The notes: generated from the letters alone by a model not told the origin. Positions 22,760 through 35,337 are shown, counted from the first letter of the stretch. The stretch is DNA of 64,000 nt from Arabidopsis thaliana (GCF_000001735.4 NC_003070.9:12828001-12892000), one strand, 5' to 3'. Translations and numbers: made by a program.

Positions 22760-23200
22760 ACAGTTTTTCGGTTTAAAAGAAATTGAAACCATATAGAAAT
22801 CGCATGTAAATCGGTTTGGATGCGGTTTGGTTTTTACGGTTTTGTAAAAACTGAAACCATATAAAACCATATATATTTTGGTTCTGTTTGGTTTCAGTTT
22901 AGTTACGATTTTTGTAGGTTATTCCATGTTTTTAATTCAATGCATAATAGAAAGTAAATGTAGAATAATTATGATACTATTTATAATCATAATATAAATT
23001 GGACGATATAATTTTATATAACTATTCTTAGTCTCAATCAAAACCAATAAAAACATTCGGTTGTACGGTTTTTACTCAAACCAAACCTAAACCGAAAGCT
23101 TAAGAAAAATGGTAGTCAAATGAGTTTTAGCCACAACCATAACCATCTATTTGGTTTGGTTTGATTCGGTTTTTCGGATTTTGGTTATTTTGCCCACTTA
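22760..23200. repeat. Degenerate nonautonomous element rich in CGGTTTGGTTT words
   Basis: CGGTTTGG/GGTTTGGTTT and the complement AACCAAACC(T)AAACCG recur on both sides of an AT-rich core, giving a diffuse inverted-repeat structure typical of old hAT-type MITEs in crucifers. No ORF. Confidence 0.4.
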
Positions 23201-23237
23201 TACGTTAATAAGTCATGGATATTTTTGTTAAACATGT

Positions 23238-23493
23238 AAGACCATCTCCATCGCACATAAAATGATGGTCTTTAGTATTAGAAAATATTATAAAAAGAGA
23301 ACAGTAGTCATTTTTAATTACAGACGGTTTACCCAAAGACATTTGAATACTCTTTCTTTTATATGGTTCTCCCTGTTTCAACTCCTCATTTGTTTTCATA
23401 TTTTGAATAAATTAAATAATTAAATTAAATAAAAAATATTATATTAAATTTTAAAGATACATTTATCAGTAGTTAACTAATGCAAATGCTCTT
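23238..23493. mobile_element. MITE with AAGACCATCTCCATC-type terminal inverted repeats
   Basis: The left end is AAGACCATCTCCATCGCA; the right end reversed is AAGAGCATTTGCATT. The interior is AT-rich with no ORF. The same terminal family is seen at 38778-39035 and 57240-57462. Confidence 0.55.
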
Positions 23494-23875
23494 CGCCACA
23501 TAAATCTTGCACTTTCTCCAGCTATATATACCGCCAAAAAAAATATAGACATTTTATTCATATATTAGTCCAACCGAACATTACATGACTTTCTTCTTCC
23601 CACGGCTTTTAATTTTGTCTATAGTTTCATTTCCCAAAACACTTGGCTGTTTTCATTATTTTTTACTCGTAATATTTGTTAATCAACAAGTAACAGTCTT
23701 TTTAATTAAAATTAACTCCCACTGCCGCATAAACTCTTCAATTTCTCCGGGCAGCTGTTTCAAATTTTAGATACCACAACTTTAGTCCAACCAAACCTCC
23801 TTGACTTTATACCCGCGGTTTCATTTTTGTCTTTAATACCGTTTCCCAAAAACACTTAGCTGTTTTCTTACTGTA
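23494..23875 (+). repeat. Direct duplication in the EXL1 promoter (offset 217-229 bp)
   Basis: The order 'CGCCACATAAA..CTTTCTCC', 'TTAGTCCAACC', 'CCCACGGCTTTTAATTTTGTC', 'CCCAAAACACTTGGCTGTTTTC' appears first at about 23495-23660 and again at about 23722-23872 with substitutions. Both copies lie within 600 bp upstream of the EXL1 ATG. Confidence 0.7.
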
Positions 23876-23934
23876 ACATCCAAACGCGCTCTTTGCCTAA
23901 CTGGCAACCAAATCTTGGTTAGGTTTCTATCTCT

Positions 23935-23977
23935 TTTTATAATACCCCTTTTACCCCTCTCTTCTTCTCATATATAA
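23935..23977 (+). promoter_or_regulatory. Candidate EXL1 core promoter
   Basis: Two TATA-like elements precede the gene: TTTTTATAATA (about 23935) and TATATAA (23971-23977). The second is 112 bp before the ATG and would place transcription start near 24000, followed by a CAACACAAC-rich leader. Confidence 0.5.
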
Positions 23978-24088
23978 CACAACACAACACAAACTCATAC
24001 AGGCATCACTACTACCTCAAAGTCCTTTCGTACTTATCAAAGCTTTATTAGTCTCTTTGTTTTCTTGCTTCTACATTACAGAAATTAA

Positions 24089-25018
24089 ATGGCTTCTTTT
24101 GTGATGGGATACTTCTTATTGTTCGCTGTTGCTTTCATGTGTTTGGATGCGAGAACGGACAAAACGCAAGATTATACGTCGTTTCAGTACCATAAAGGAG
24201 CTCTCCTCACCGGAGACGTTTCCATCAACCTAATCTGGTACGGTAAGTTTAAACCGTCGCAGCGTGCAATCGTAACCGATTTCGTTGCTTCCCTCTCGTC
24301 TTCCCGGAGATCGACCATGGCTCAAAATCCCTCAGTCGCCACGTGGTGGAAGACGGTGGAGAAGTATTACCAATTCCGCAAGATGACCACGACACGTGGA
24401 CTCAGTCTCTCCCTCGGAGAACAGATCCTCGACCAAGGATACTCAATGGGAAAATCTTTAACAGAGAAAAACCTCAAAGACTTGGCCGCAAAAGGTGGCC
24501 AAAGCTACGCGGTTAACGTCGTGTTGACCTCAGCTGACGTGACGGTCCAAGGCTTTTGCATGAACAGATGCGGGTCACACGGGACTGGTTCCGGGTCAGG
24601 CAAGAAAGGATCAAGATTCGCTTACATCTGGGTTGGAAACTCAGAAACACAATGTCCAGGACAATGCGCGTGGCCATTCCACGCGCCGGTTTACGGACCG
24701 CAAAGCCCACCACTAGTGGCACCAAACAACGACGTTGGTTTAGACGGGATGGTGATTAACTTGGCGAGTCTCATGGCTGCGACGGCAACGAACCCGTTCG
24801 GAGATGGATATTACCAAGGGCCTAAAACGGCACCGCTTGAGGCTGGATCGGCTTGTACTGGAGTCTATGGGAAAGGTTCGTATCCTGGTTATGCTGGAGA
24901 GTTACTTGTGGATGCAACGACCGGTGGGAGTTATAACGTTAAGGGACTGAATGGGAGAAAATATTTGTTACCGGCTTTGTTTGACCCTAAAACAGATTCT
25001 TGCTCGACTCTGTTTTGA
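24089..25018 (+). CDS. EXL1: EXORDIUM-like protein (phosphate-induced protein 1 family)
   Basis: A single-exon gene of 309 residues with a hydrophobic signal peptide (about residues 1-21, [15 protein letters not shown]), so an apoplastic or secreted protein is expected. Family motifs run in order: [21 protein letters not shown] (37-57), [23 protein letters not shown] (about 148-159), a Cys-containing [21 protein letters not shown] block (about 176-196), LAPNNDVG-like segment, and a C-terminal [10 protein letters not shown] ... ACTGVYG ... GYAGELLVD. Six or more conserved cysteines are present. EXO/EXL proteins promote cell expansion and carbon-starvation growth responses downstream of brassinosteroid. 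The sequence agrees with my recollection of Arabidopsis EXL1. The start follows a Kozak-like AATGG context, and no other upstream ATG extends the frame. Confidence 0.92.
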   Translation: MASFVMGYFLLFAVAFMCLDARTDKTQDYTSFQYHKGALLTGDVSINLIWYGKFKPSQRAIVTDFVASLSSSRRSTMAQNPSVATWWKTVEKYYQFRKMTTTRGLSLSLGEQILDQGYSMGKSLTEKNLKDLAAKGGQSYAVNVVLTSADVTVQGFCMNRCGSHGTGSGSGKKGSRFAYIWVGNSETQCPGQCAWPFHAPVYGPQSPPLVAPNNDVGLDGMVINLASLMAATATNPFGDGYYQGPKTAPLEAGSACTGVYGKGSYPGYAGELLVDATTGGSYNVKGLNGRKYLLPALFDPKTDSCSTLF

Positions 25019-25937
25019 ATACCTATTAGTATACGTTAGATACGATATTCTTTTATTTATACTTTATATATTCGTTTTTGTAATCTTCTTTAATCAGTAT
25101 GTAATGAAATTATTTGTTATTGACTACAGCTTTCTTAAAGTTTCACATTATACGCATAATTCATGTTAGCAACTAGCAAGTAGCGATACATACGCATGAG
25201 CTTAGCTTTTCGGAAACGTGTTTTACCATAATCTCTCTACTACTTGAGATATATATGAACATGAGAGTGAAACCCTAATTTCACATCCAAATGTTTGTAG
25301 TGTTGCAATATAAATTTATGTTCACTTTCATCGTGGACAACATTTTAAAGCATAAAAATCATAGTTCACTTGACCTAAAAGGAAATTAATTTTGAAAAGT
25401 AGTTGCAAATATGTACATCTCACTTAATCGAAGCAAAAGTCTATTTTGGTCAGAAAAGCTTCATCGAAATCAGCTTACCTTGCATGATATAAATAAATGA
25501 AAATATACTTCGAATCATGCATGATATAGTCTGTGTAAACAGATTGCTCGTCTACGATAGGTAACAAAGTCATCAGAAGCACCCAGAATAGAAAAAGACC
25601 ATAATCATAGGATTCATGAGTCGGATCAGATTTTGAAATACTGAGAAGAGAGTTTGGCTACGATCATGCATACTTGCATAGCGCATTAATCTTTATTTAA
25701 CTTTTTTTTTTTTTTTGTTAAATCTTGGATTCTGTTACCCACATTGAAGCTTAAATCCCAGCTTATACTTTATGCATTTAAGAGTCATAAGACCTTTTGA
25801 TTTGTTAAGATCATAAATCTGTTTCGATAATTGCAAAAAGTGTACTAAAGTATTAATGTCTTAATTTATAATCTGAGTAGAAAAGTCTTGTACGTAACTC
25901 CTTACACATTAATAGATTTGGTATATATATATATATA
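25019..25937. other. EXL1 3' flank, no gene seen
   Basis: AT-rich 3' UTR and spacer with polyadenylation-like AATGAAAT/AATAAATG words. No conserved frame was seen. It ends in a (TA)n run at 25924-25937, into which a Helitron is inserted. Confidence 0.5.
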
Positions 25938-27992
25938 CTAGATCATAACCCGTGCTATACAGCACGGGCATTTATAAATTAAATTGTATATTTTGTTTGA
26001 ATTACATAAGAAATAGTATAGTATAAAAGTGATGTCATAATATTTTTTAATGTTTTTACTATTTGCATATAATGCTGCATTAGATTGACTTTGTTTAAAA
26101 ATATTATTTTTATAATAAATACAACATATGTAGTTTTAAGTAAATGTATAAAATTTGTATACAAGTTGCTTTGGTAAAAAACATGTTTCCTTTGTATTAG
26201 AAGATCTAATTTTTGGGCTAACTTATAATTAGTCTTTGTATAGTATTTTGGTTATATTTGTGGACCTAATTGGACCCTATAAGATTATCTTTGATAGGGC
26301 TCACGAAAAAACGGACCCGATAACCAATCAAATATCCGAACCAAATAACCGGGTTAGGGCGGGTTAGAATTTTAGGAAATTTCCTTATTGGGTAGAGTTG
26401 TAGTAAACCCGTGGATATCCGATTGGTCCAGAAATTACCCGTTACCCAAAAAGGGTATTCAAAAACCCAAACATTAATTTAATATCCAAAATATTAATTA
26501 TATTTAATCGTAATATAATCTAATTATCTAAGATTATAATTATAAATCTAAATATGTCAATTAATTTTGGACCTAAATATCCAAAACAACTAAACTATTC
26601 AAAAATTATTTGTTATGTTTGTCAAAATTTAGTAAAATATATTCAAATATAATTAAATTTATTAAAACTTAACAAATTTAAAAGCTTTTTTGTTTGGAGA
26701 CCATCTATCTACAAACAAATACCCGTTTCTATTTTTTGGGTATTTTAGGGCATGAAACTTTTTATCCAAACAGACCCAAACCCAAATGGACCCGACCCGA
26801 ACCCGAACCAAATATTTAGAATTATTCTATTGGGTAGTAAATAATATACCCATTAATCCCAAACCCGAACGGGTTCTACCCGAACTCGAATGAGTTACTC
26901 ATATGCCAGCCCTATTCTCTAATTTAATTATCTAAAAACTCCCCAAAAAACATATATTTTGCTGACTACTTTTTATTCAAAAAATTTTACATCCTCTTCT
27001 GCCAAAATTATTCATAAGACATCCCAAAACCCTTGGAATAATGATTCCATGAATGAAGAATCTTAATTTGAATATACCAAGAGATTTTGAAAGGTTTTAA
27101 GTTTTTGATAGGTGTGTATGTGAGAAGGTACATACATCGTGATGGTAATCTACCTATTTATAATTTTAATCTGCAGTATACCGCAGGTAGGCTTATATTT
27201 TAGTTAAACTAAAAACTTTTATTGTAAAGATAATTACAAATATATGATATTATTTTATTTGATTTTAAATGTATAGTAAACTGCGAGTTGTATATGTTTT
27301 GTCGATATTATTTAGATTGTTTAGTGTTTAAAATTATACACTTGTATTTTGATTGTTAATTTTAGAGTTTCACCTTTAGTATACCATCTTGTATTAATAT
27401 CGATCTAAACCTGTCAATTCTAGGATTTTCCAGCTTGTATTAAAAATTGAATAACATCATACACATAAAAAATCTAATATGTTATTAATTATTGTAGTAT
27501 ATAAGATTATGAATTTCAAAAATAAAATATGAAATTGAATATAAATATTCAAATTATGATCCAGTACTCAGTAGAAAGTTTTCTTAAATCTATTTTTGAC
27601 CCGTTATAATATTTTTTTATGTATTGAAAAGTTTATATTCATTTTTAAAAATTCAAATTATGGTATATGCGAAAAAATCTAATTATTTGTTTATAACGAT
27701 GATATTTCGCAAAATTATAATCATATAAAGATGAGAGGTGAACTATAATAATTAATCAAAAAATTAATATGATAATTTAGATATCAAATCTAATTTGTTG
27801 ATTTTAATTGGTTATTTTTTTAGAAAGTAATAATGTATTTTGTTTTTTAATTAAATTAGTATTTTACTTTTTAATTTTTAAAGAGATGAATTAATTTACT
27901 TTTTAAATTTTCTTTCTAATGGCATACCTATGTAATTACTTACAAAAAATAAGGTTACATTTAAAATGTACTTCCCAAATAATATAGTAGGA
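25938..27992 (-). mobile_element. Nonautonomous Helitron, possibly composite
   Basis: On the minus strand the 3' end is a hairpin (CCCGTGCTGTATAGCACGGG) followed by TTATGAT and CTAG next to host T. The 5' end is TCCTACTATATTATTTGGG at 27992, next to host A on the minus strand, so insertion falls between A and T as Helitrons require. The 5' end is shared with the Helitron at 47877-48927. A second, mutated terminal hairpin (CTGCAGTATACCGCAG, about 27172-27187) lies inside, so two elements may be nested or fused. There is no Rep/helicase ORF. A hAT-type MITE is inserted at 26295-26914. Confidence 0.65.
26295..26914. mobile_element. hAT-type MITE nested in the Helitron
   Basis: Terminal TAGGGCTCAC at 26295 and GCCAGCCCTA at 26914 form short inverted repeats. 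The interior is packed with GGGTT/AACCC and CCCGAACC words on both strands. No ORF. A clear 8-bp target duplication is not seen. Confidence 0.55.
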
Positions 27993-28191
27993 TATGTTTT
28001 TCAAAAGTTAACATATAGATTTATTTTTTTGTCATCTGGGATTTATATATTGATCTTTTGAAATAACCAAAACATCTTACAAATACCGGAACGAAGCTAT
28101 ACCAAAAAGAGCTTCCAACTACACTAAGTCATTTATAGAAACATGACCTATACAAAAGAATGAGACTCCCAAAAGGAGCCCATGAAAGCGA

Positions 28192-31100
28192 TCAGATAGA
28201 GGATAGAACTCTCTCATTAGCAAAGAGATCGTTGAGCCACGAGGGGTGACTAGAGGCGATATAGGAGCGAATTCTATATCCCTTAGAAACACTTTGCGCG
28301 ATGAGACGAGCTCCTCTATTCGCTTGGTAACCTACCTTATCAAACTTCCAAGACTGAAACCTTTCCAACAACCCCAAAAGTTCCAGCGCTTCCCCTTTGA
28401 AGGATGGCCAAGCTTTTGGCCTTAGAACACATCCCACCAAAGAAGCATCCTCAGTTTCTAGAATTACCTTTGTGATACCGAGACTTAGCAGACTTTCCAA
28501 AGACCAGAAGGCAGCTTGGAAGGATGCTGAATCTTTGTCTCTAATGTTGGGGATAGCGTTGCGGCTGTGTAGTAACACTACTCCCCTTTCATCTCTTAAG
28601 ACCCATGAACACCCCAACAAAGAGTTCCCAGCTGACCAAGCACATCCCACATTGCATTTGAGCCAAGAACTAGGTGGGGGTTTCCACACATTCGGACAAG
28701 TGGCACTAGGCGTGACAGTTCTCCCTAACTCCACCACGGGGGAACTCGTGTTCTCTCCAACAGAACCATGAATTGTCTCTGAAACTTGAGCCGCAAACCA
28801 TTCCTGCACATCATCATCAATCTTGCTAATAGTATCACTTGCCAAGAACTGATTCCCTTCAAAAAACAAGGAGTTCCTATTTTTCCAGATTCTCCAAATG
28901 ATCCATGGGAACTTTTTCTTTAAAAGAGATGGCCAATTCCTGTTATCTCTATTAATAAGAAGATGATTAATGTTGGAGAAAACAGAACCTTTGTCAAAAC
29001 CAAACTCTGGCGATGGATAATCAGACAAAGCCCAAATCTGTCTCGCAATAGGGCAGGAAAACAGAACATGATTAATAGTTTCATCACTTCCGCCACACCC
29101 TTGACAAACATTATCCAACCTCATCCCTCTCCTGTTCAAACGATCAGCTACCGGTAAGGCACCACTCAGAGCTTTCCAGAGAAAGACCTTGATCTTAGGG
29201 TCAGTTTGAAGTTTCCAGGCCTGATCCTTCAGCGTGTTGATAGAAGGAAAATTTGAAGCATCTCTCCTAACCTTCGAGTTTTGAATTTGGCAAGCCAACC
29301 AGTAGGCAGATTTCACAGAGAAGTCCCCACTTTTGTTATGTCTCCAAACTAGAAAATCTTCTTGAGAGACAAGAGGCTTTTTCTTCCTTATCTTTAAGAT
29401 ATCTCCCGGGAAAAAATGCTCTTCAAGCTTATGGATATCACAGTCTCTATTTCTAAAGTCAATCAGGTCTTTGACTCTTAGCTCAATGTTGATTATAGGG
29501 TTCATTATCCAAGGCATTCTGACAGCCCCATCTTCAATCCAAGGATCCATCCACACTCTAATTGAATTGCCATTGCCCACTCTTTTTAGAAGACCTTTTT
29601 TCAGGAGCTCTCTACCATGAAGGATACTTCGCCAAGTGAAGGACGACCTGCTTCCCAGACCTGCCTCCAAGAAATCGCAGAGAGGGAAATACCTGGCCTT
29701 CATAATAGAAGAAAAAAGACTATCCGGAAATTGAATCAATCTCCAAGCCTGTTTAGCAAGAAGCGCCTCGTTAAAAAGCTGGATGTCTTTGAAACCAAGA
29801 CCTCCTAACTCCTTCGACAAACACATCTTCTCCCAACTAACCCAATTAATCTTTTTCCCACCTTCAGTTGAGCTCCACCAAAAAGACGACATGGCACTAG
29901 AGAGGTTTTCACAAGTTGTCTTAGGCAGCTTAAAGCAGGACATAGCGAAGACTGGCATAGCTAAGGCGACAACTTTAAGAAGAACTTCTTTACCCCCCTG
30001 AGACAAGTTCTTTGTGAACCAACCAGAAAGCTTTGATTTGAGCCTATCTTTTAAGTAGTTTAAAAGGTCAATCTTTGAACCAGAGAAACATTCTGGAAGT
30101 CCCAAGTAAGTACCAGCCCCGCCTTCTTTAAAAATCCCCAACTTATCCTGAATCAACTTCTTTGTAACCTCATCCACTTTCACACCAAAGGAGATAGACG
30201 ATTTGGATGGGTTAACAACCTGACCAGTAGCTGCACCGTAAGCAGCTAAAGTCTCTAACAGGACCTGAGATTCCTCTGCATTTGCTTTGCATATGAATAG
30301 ACTGTCGTCAGCAAATAAGAGGTGATGGATCATCGGCCCTTCATTGTGAAACTGAATACCTGTCAATCTTCCAAGATGTTGCGCTTGATTTAGCAAATGA
30401 GTCAGACCTTCAGTACACATCACGAAAAGAAAGGGAGAGAGAGGATCTCCCTGTCTCAGACCTTTTTCAGGGACAATCATACCAAAAGCTTGATCATTAA
30501 TGAGGACCGAATAGGTTACGGAAGAGACGCAAACCATGATCCAGTCAACCCACTTCAAATTGAACCCTAGCGCAATCAGTAATGCTCTTAAGTAGCTCCA
30601 CTCAACTCTGTCAAATGCCTTAGACATATCTGATTTAACAGCCATGTAATCAGAGGAGAAGGAGGCATTGGTGTTGAGAGAGTGAACCATTTCGTGCGCC
30701 ACCATGATGTTGTCAGTTATCAGCCTTTCAGAAACAAAAGCTGATTGCTGATCAGAGATGATTAGAGGCAGAAGAGGTTGTAAGCGCCTCACCAAAATTT
30801 TGGATATCACCTTGTAGATTACAGAACATAAGCTTATTGGTCTCAAATCTGTCATGAGAGATGGATGATGAATTTTGGGCAGCAGACAAAGATGTGTGTA
30901 ATTCCATTCTTTTGGAAAGGAGCCGGAGACGAAGAATTCTTTCACTTCAGTAATCACCTTAGGACCGATAGTATCCCAATAATGCTGAAAGAAAAGACCC
31001 GACATGCCATCAGGACCAGGCGCACTTGAAGGTCTGATAAAGAACACCGCATCTTTGATCTCTTGGTCAGAGACAGGACTTATTAAACTCTCATTCATTT

Positions 31101-32365
31101 CCCTAGAGACTTTTCGCAACATTTCAGAAAACCAATCAGTGAAACTTGGAGGATTTGATGATTTGAAGAGTTTCTGAAAGTAAGAAGTGGCAACTTCCCC
31201 TTTTGCTGCCTCAGATTTTTGCTCATTCCCATTGATATCCAACAACATCTCTATTCTCTTTTTTGACCTATTGTCTTTGACTGAGGCATGAAAGAACTTC
31301 GTGTTTCTGTTCCCACTCTTCATCTAAAAAGCCCTGCTTTTCTGATGCCAATACAGCTCTTCTTCTTTGTAAGCTGAAACCAAATCTTGTTTGATTTCCC
31401 AAACCACCTGAAGACGGGGAAAGGAAGAAGACTGTTCCACTTCTAACGCATGTTCAATCTGGAAAATCTTGTCTTTGGAATTGAGGTTGTTAACCTTTTT
31501 CCATTGACTAAGAGATTTCCTACAAACCCTCAAACTGTCAGAAACACTTGAAACCCTCGTCACTGGACCATTAGACCAAGCCAAGGAGATAGCTTCTAGA
31601 ACATTAGGCTTATTGAGCAACCGTTTGTCAAACCTGAACTGACCCCTGTAAGTGTCTTGAGATTCAATGAGCTTTATCATCACCGGTCTATGATCGGATC
31701 CCCTCCAATCCATAAAGGTCTGATTTGAAGCTGGGAATTGTGAGAACCAATCTTTGTTTCCGAAGGCTCTATCAAGCCTACTTTGAACCCAAATATCATA
31801 TCTTCTGCCAGCCCAAGTGAACTTGTTCCCATGGGAAGCCATCTCAACCATATCACAAGCCTGTAACATCTCAGCAAAAGGCAAGAACACATTATCACTT
31901 CTCAAAGGCCCTCCAAGCTTTTCTCCATTATGCAATATGTCATTGAAATCTCCAACCATACACCAACTCTCTTTTCTGCCAATGCCGATTCTACTCAGCC
32001 TTTCCAAATTATCTTTTTTTAATTTAAAAACTGGATCCCCATATATACAAGAGCCAAAAAAAGAAACAGCACCAAACTGAACATGCATATCCATTAAGTT
32101 TTTATCAAAATACTTAAGATCCACCGTTACACCGCTTTTAATAAACAGGGCAAGACCACCACTCTTCCCCAACGGCTCTACTGTAAAAACCCGCTCATAG
32201 CCTAACCAAACTTGCATATCAACTAATACATTCCTACTATTCATAGACTCCATCAAGAACAACATCTCTGGGAAATGTTTTTGACGCATTTCTTTGAGAC
32301 GAGGAATCACCAAATCTTGAGACCGTACCAGTCCTTGGCAATTCCAGCTGATGATGCTAATTGGG
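28192..32365 (-). pseudogene. LINE ORF2: endonuclease, reverse transcriptase, zf-RVT, RNase H-like
   Basis: ORF2 begins with the APE-type endonuclease (ISIISWNCQGLV, about 32365-32330), overlapping the end of ORF1 by about 50 nt. Endonuclease motifs: MVGDFNDILHNGEKLGG and WRGSDHRPVMIKL. A single TAG at 31324-31326 interrupts the frame where relatives have Trp. RT follows: SSAPGPDGMSGLF, LRPISLCSVIYKVISKILV, FADDSLFICKA (catalytic Asp pair), then zf-RVT (CQGCGGSDETINHVLFSC) and a C-terminal RNase H-like domain. In that last domain KCNVGCAW has Gly where the first catalytic Asp (KxNxD) usually sits, so RNase H activity is doubtful. Apart from the one stop the ~1,370-residue frame is intact. Confidence 0.88.
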
Positions 32366-33746
32366 CGTTGGGCAATCCCCCCTTTGGGATCACCTCTGAT
32401 GAATTAAGCTTTTTTGTTTTAGCAGAGCTTGTTCCTTCATTTACTGCTTTCCTTTTTTCTTTTTTTCCGACTTCCAGACCAACTTTTAACCCTATATCTA
32501 CCCCATCTGGCAAGGGAGTTAGGAGCTTGAATTTCCTTGTGTTCTTCGAGGGTCTCTTCCTTGTTTTGTTCTTTTTAGTGTTAAACCCGGACGGACCAGC
32601 TTCAGAGAAACCAGTCCTAAAAGCCGATGGCTGACACTGAAAAGGTTGAGATAAACCAAGGAAGTTTACCAACTCAGAACTACCCACATGAACACTCGAC
32701 TCCACCAACCAAGATCTGTCAGTATCAACTTGAGCTGCTGAACGGGAGTTGAGAGAAAGACCGGCTGATAATCCTTCATTAACCGCTGAGCTCTCACTTT
32801 CATAGCTGAAAACATTTCCTTTGTCCTTGTTGACTTCTCGGTGAATAATAGGAGGAGACTCAAGTCTGAGGATTGAGCTTTGAGCAACTGGATCTTTTTC
32901 AACTTCTCCCACAGATTTCTTCACACGATCCACTTTGAGGCTTAAGTCTTCTCCATTTGCAACCATTAGGTATTGGCGCATTCCTTCTAAGACTTCTGGG
33001 ACTATCCTTGGTCTTCCAGTCAAAGAGTCAAGACCCACTTGATCTTCCCTTAACACCCCAAAAAGAGGAACAGACACTTTCAAAACCAAAGCCTTCTTCG
33101 GTTTTTCCACCAGTTTGCCCAATCTTCTAGCTCGAGCATCATCTTGTCTTTTTTTCACTAGAACAGGGCAGACATCCTTTTCATGAGTAAGCCTCTGACA
33201 TTCATAACATCTTTTTTGGATCTTCTCATATTGGAAACGGACTACAGTAGCTTGAAGTTGTGACCTTTCAGGGTCGAAGGCTACTTCCGTAACCTGACCT
33301 ATGAGGTTACCAAGGGATTTGATAGCTGGGACAGTGAAGTTGTTAATGGCCAAATTCCAAATTTGAACCTAGATAGGAATGAATTGTAGATAGTTTTCAG
33401 GGGGATTCTCATACCATCTGTCAATCGCAATAGACCACTCATCAAAGATTTGGGCACCTTTTCCCAGCACGTCTTTGAGATCGTGAGCATTCTCGAAAAT
33501 GAACTGAAACTTCTCTCTAGTCAGAGCAATACCCTTCACTCTTCCTTCCTTCTGCCATTTCCTTGGCATATCTCGAATCAGACGCTTCATCTCTTGACAA
33601 TCGGGATTGAGTAATCTCCCAACCAAACTCAGAGCATTTCTTTCACAAGAGGAGAATTCCGGTAGATCCGGCATATCAAACGGCTGATCTTCTTCTTCTT
33701 CTTGTAAAGACATAGCTAACATAGCTTTATCCATAGCCGAAGACAT
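32307..33746 (-). pseudogene. LINE ORF1: DUF4283 nucleic-acid-binding protein with CCHC knuckle
   Basis: It starts MSSAMDKAMLAMSLQEEEED at 33746. DUF4283 is seen in residues ~35-150 (LVGRLLNPDCQEMKRLIRDM, then GAQIFDEWSIAIDRWYENPP) and a zf-CCHC_4 knuckle follows (RCYECQRLTHEKDVCP). The C-terminal half is basic and low in complexity. One TAG at 33369-33371 follows LQFIPI, where relatives have Trp; the frame continues without shift to 32307. ORF1 proteins coat LINE RNA. Confidence 0.85.
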
Positions 33747-34082
33747 TGTTGAACACTTAAACCAACTAAAACGAACCCCTTAAAGAGAGTAAGAAGTCCA
33801 CGGAGAGGAATCAGCCCAAACTCAAGGATCCAGGAACAAGCGGGGAAAGAAGATAAGACTTTCTAAGAGACTTACGAACAAACACTTGATAACTTGAAGA
33901 TTAGAGCTAAAAAGAGAGGCGACTGCTAAACTTTGGACTAACTTAGAATAATACACGACTTATTTCCTCAAATGCTCTCTTCTCAACCCTAATGAAAGAC
34001 ATTAGACGAGAAAGAGGGTCCTATGCCTAAAAAGGGATTCCGTGAAAATTTTGGTCGAAGCTCTAAATTAACATATAGATTT

Positions 34083-35219
34083 GGTAGGTTGATTAAATAG
34101 CAAATTGGACTACTCACCAAATAAAGTAAAGCTAAAGGGCCCATTGGTTTTGACTGTTAATTTTGGCTTCAACTCTAAAAATTTGAGTTGCGGATAATTT
34201 GGTTGTAGAGACTTTGGCTTTGATTACGTTAACTATTAGTCTGATTGGCAACAGAAAGTTGTAAAAGCTGTAAATTTTATTATTTATTATTCTATATTAA
34301 TTACAAACAAATTTGATATTTAAATATAATGTTTTCTAACAAACCAATAATAATTTCAAATGTAGATTATGTTATCAATTATTTTCTTAGTAAGTTTCAA
34401 TTTGTTTTTTCTCCTTTTTTTTTTAGTTATTGAATGATTCTTAATCGATTATTATGACTAATAATAATAGTATTTTTCGAAAAATATAAATTTTTGAATG
34501 ATTCTTTTTGGTTGAGTAGTTGTATAGTTTTGAGCAGTCAACAATCCATTAAAATATATTTCATTACGAACAAAAATAGCTGACAGAAAAATTATTTAAT
34601 GAAATAATTGAATGACATAAATATCGACTGAATTATACATCTTATATAGAGATCTTTACATATGTATGTAATCATTGATTTATGCTATGTTTATTATTTA
34701 TGTATATGAATTCTGAAGAATACTACTTAGACCAACAATAATGGGGATGATACAAATAAACTTATTATTTATGAAATGGATCTTAAAAGAAAAGGAAAAT
34801 AATAATAATAATTAATTTATCAAAAAAATTGTGAAACAAGATATATATAAACTTGTAGAGACTTTTAATTTATTATGGAAAGAAGAAAAAAAAGTTTTCT
34901 ACACATTTGTTTTAACAGCCGTGTATTTGAGGCTTTTAAAAAGAAAGAGAAATAAGGAAAAAAAATAAAAAAAAATGGCTTTAAGAACTTTTTAAAAAAA
35001 TAAAGCCAAAAAAGTTTGATTGGTAGAAAAAAAACTGTTGGAGTTTAGAATACTCTTAAAGTCCTAAAAGTCATGTGCTATCTTGTACAATCGTATAATA
35101 CTATTTATACATGTTTTTCTCGAAAAGAGCTAATAAACTTATGAATTAGTCACAAATTTGGTTGAAGATTAAAGATTGAACTCGAGAAAACCAGCATTGA
35201 CACAATTACAAAAAAATGT
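34083..35219. other. AT-rich spacer after the LINE
   Basis: No gene seen. Words such as GGGCCCATTGGTTTTG (34138 on) and AGTTTGATTGGTAG (35014 on) look like the worn ends of a hAT-type MITE, but the terminal repeats are too diverged to define it. Confidence 0.35.
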
Positions 35220-35337
35220 CGAAAGTCATCCAAACTAAACCGAAGGCTAGTTGCCAAATTCTAGAAACCCTAAATTAAATTGTTCATTTCTTCCCTTTTT
35301 GCTTTGCTACCGTGGTCGAACGGGTTTCATCGAGCAT

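Larger units (their letters stand above)
28008..34082 (-). mobile_element. Near full-length L1-type LINE with 15-bp target-site duplication
   Basis: TTAACATATAGATTT occurs at 28008-28022 and 34068-34082, flanking the element. The minus-strand 3' end is A-rich (T-run at 28024-28031). In between lie a 5' UTR (about 33747-34067), ORF1 (gag-like, 33746-32307) and ORF2 (endonuclease-RT-RNase H, about 32365-28192). Length is about 6.0 kb. A perfect duplication and nearly open ORFs point to a young insertion. Confidence 0.9.
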
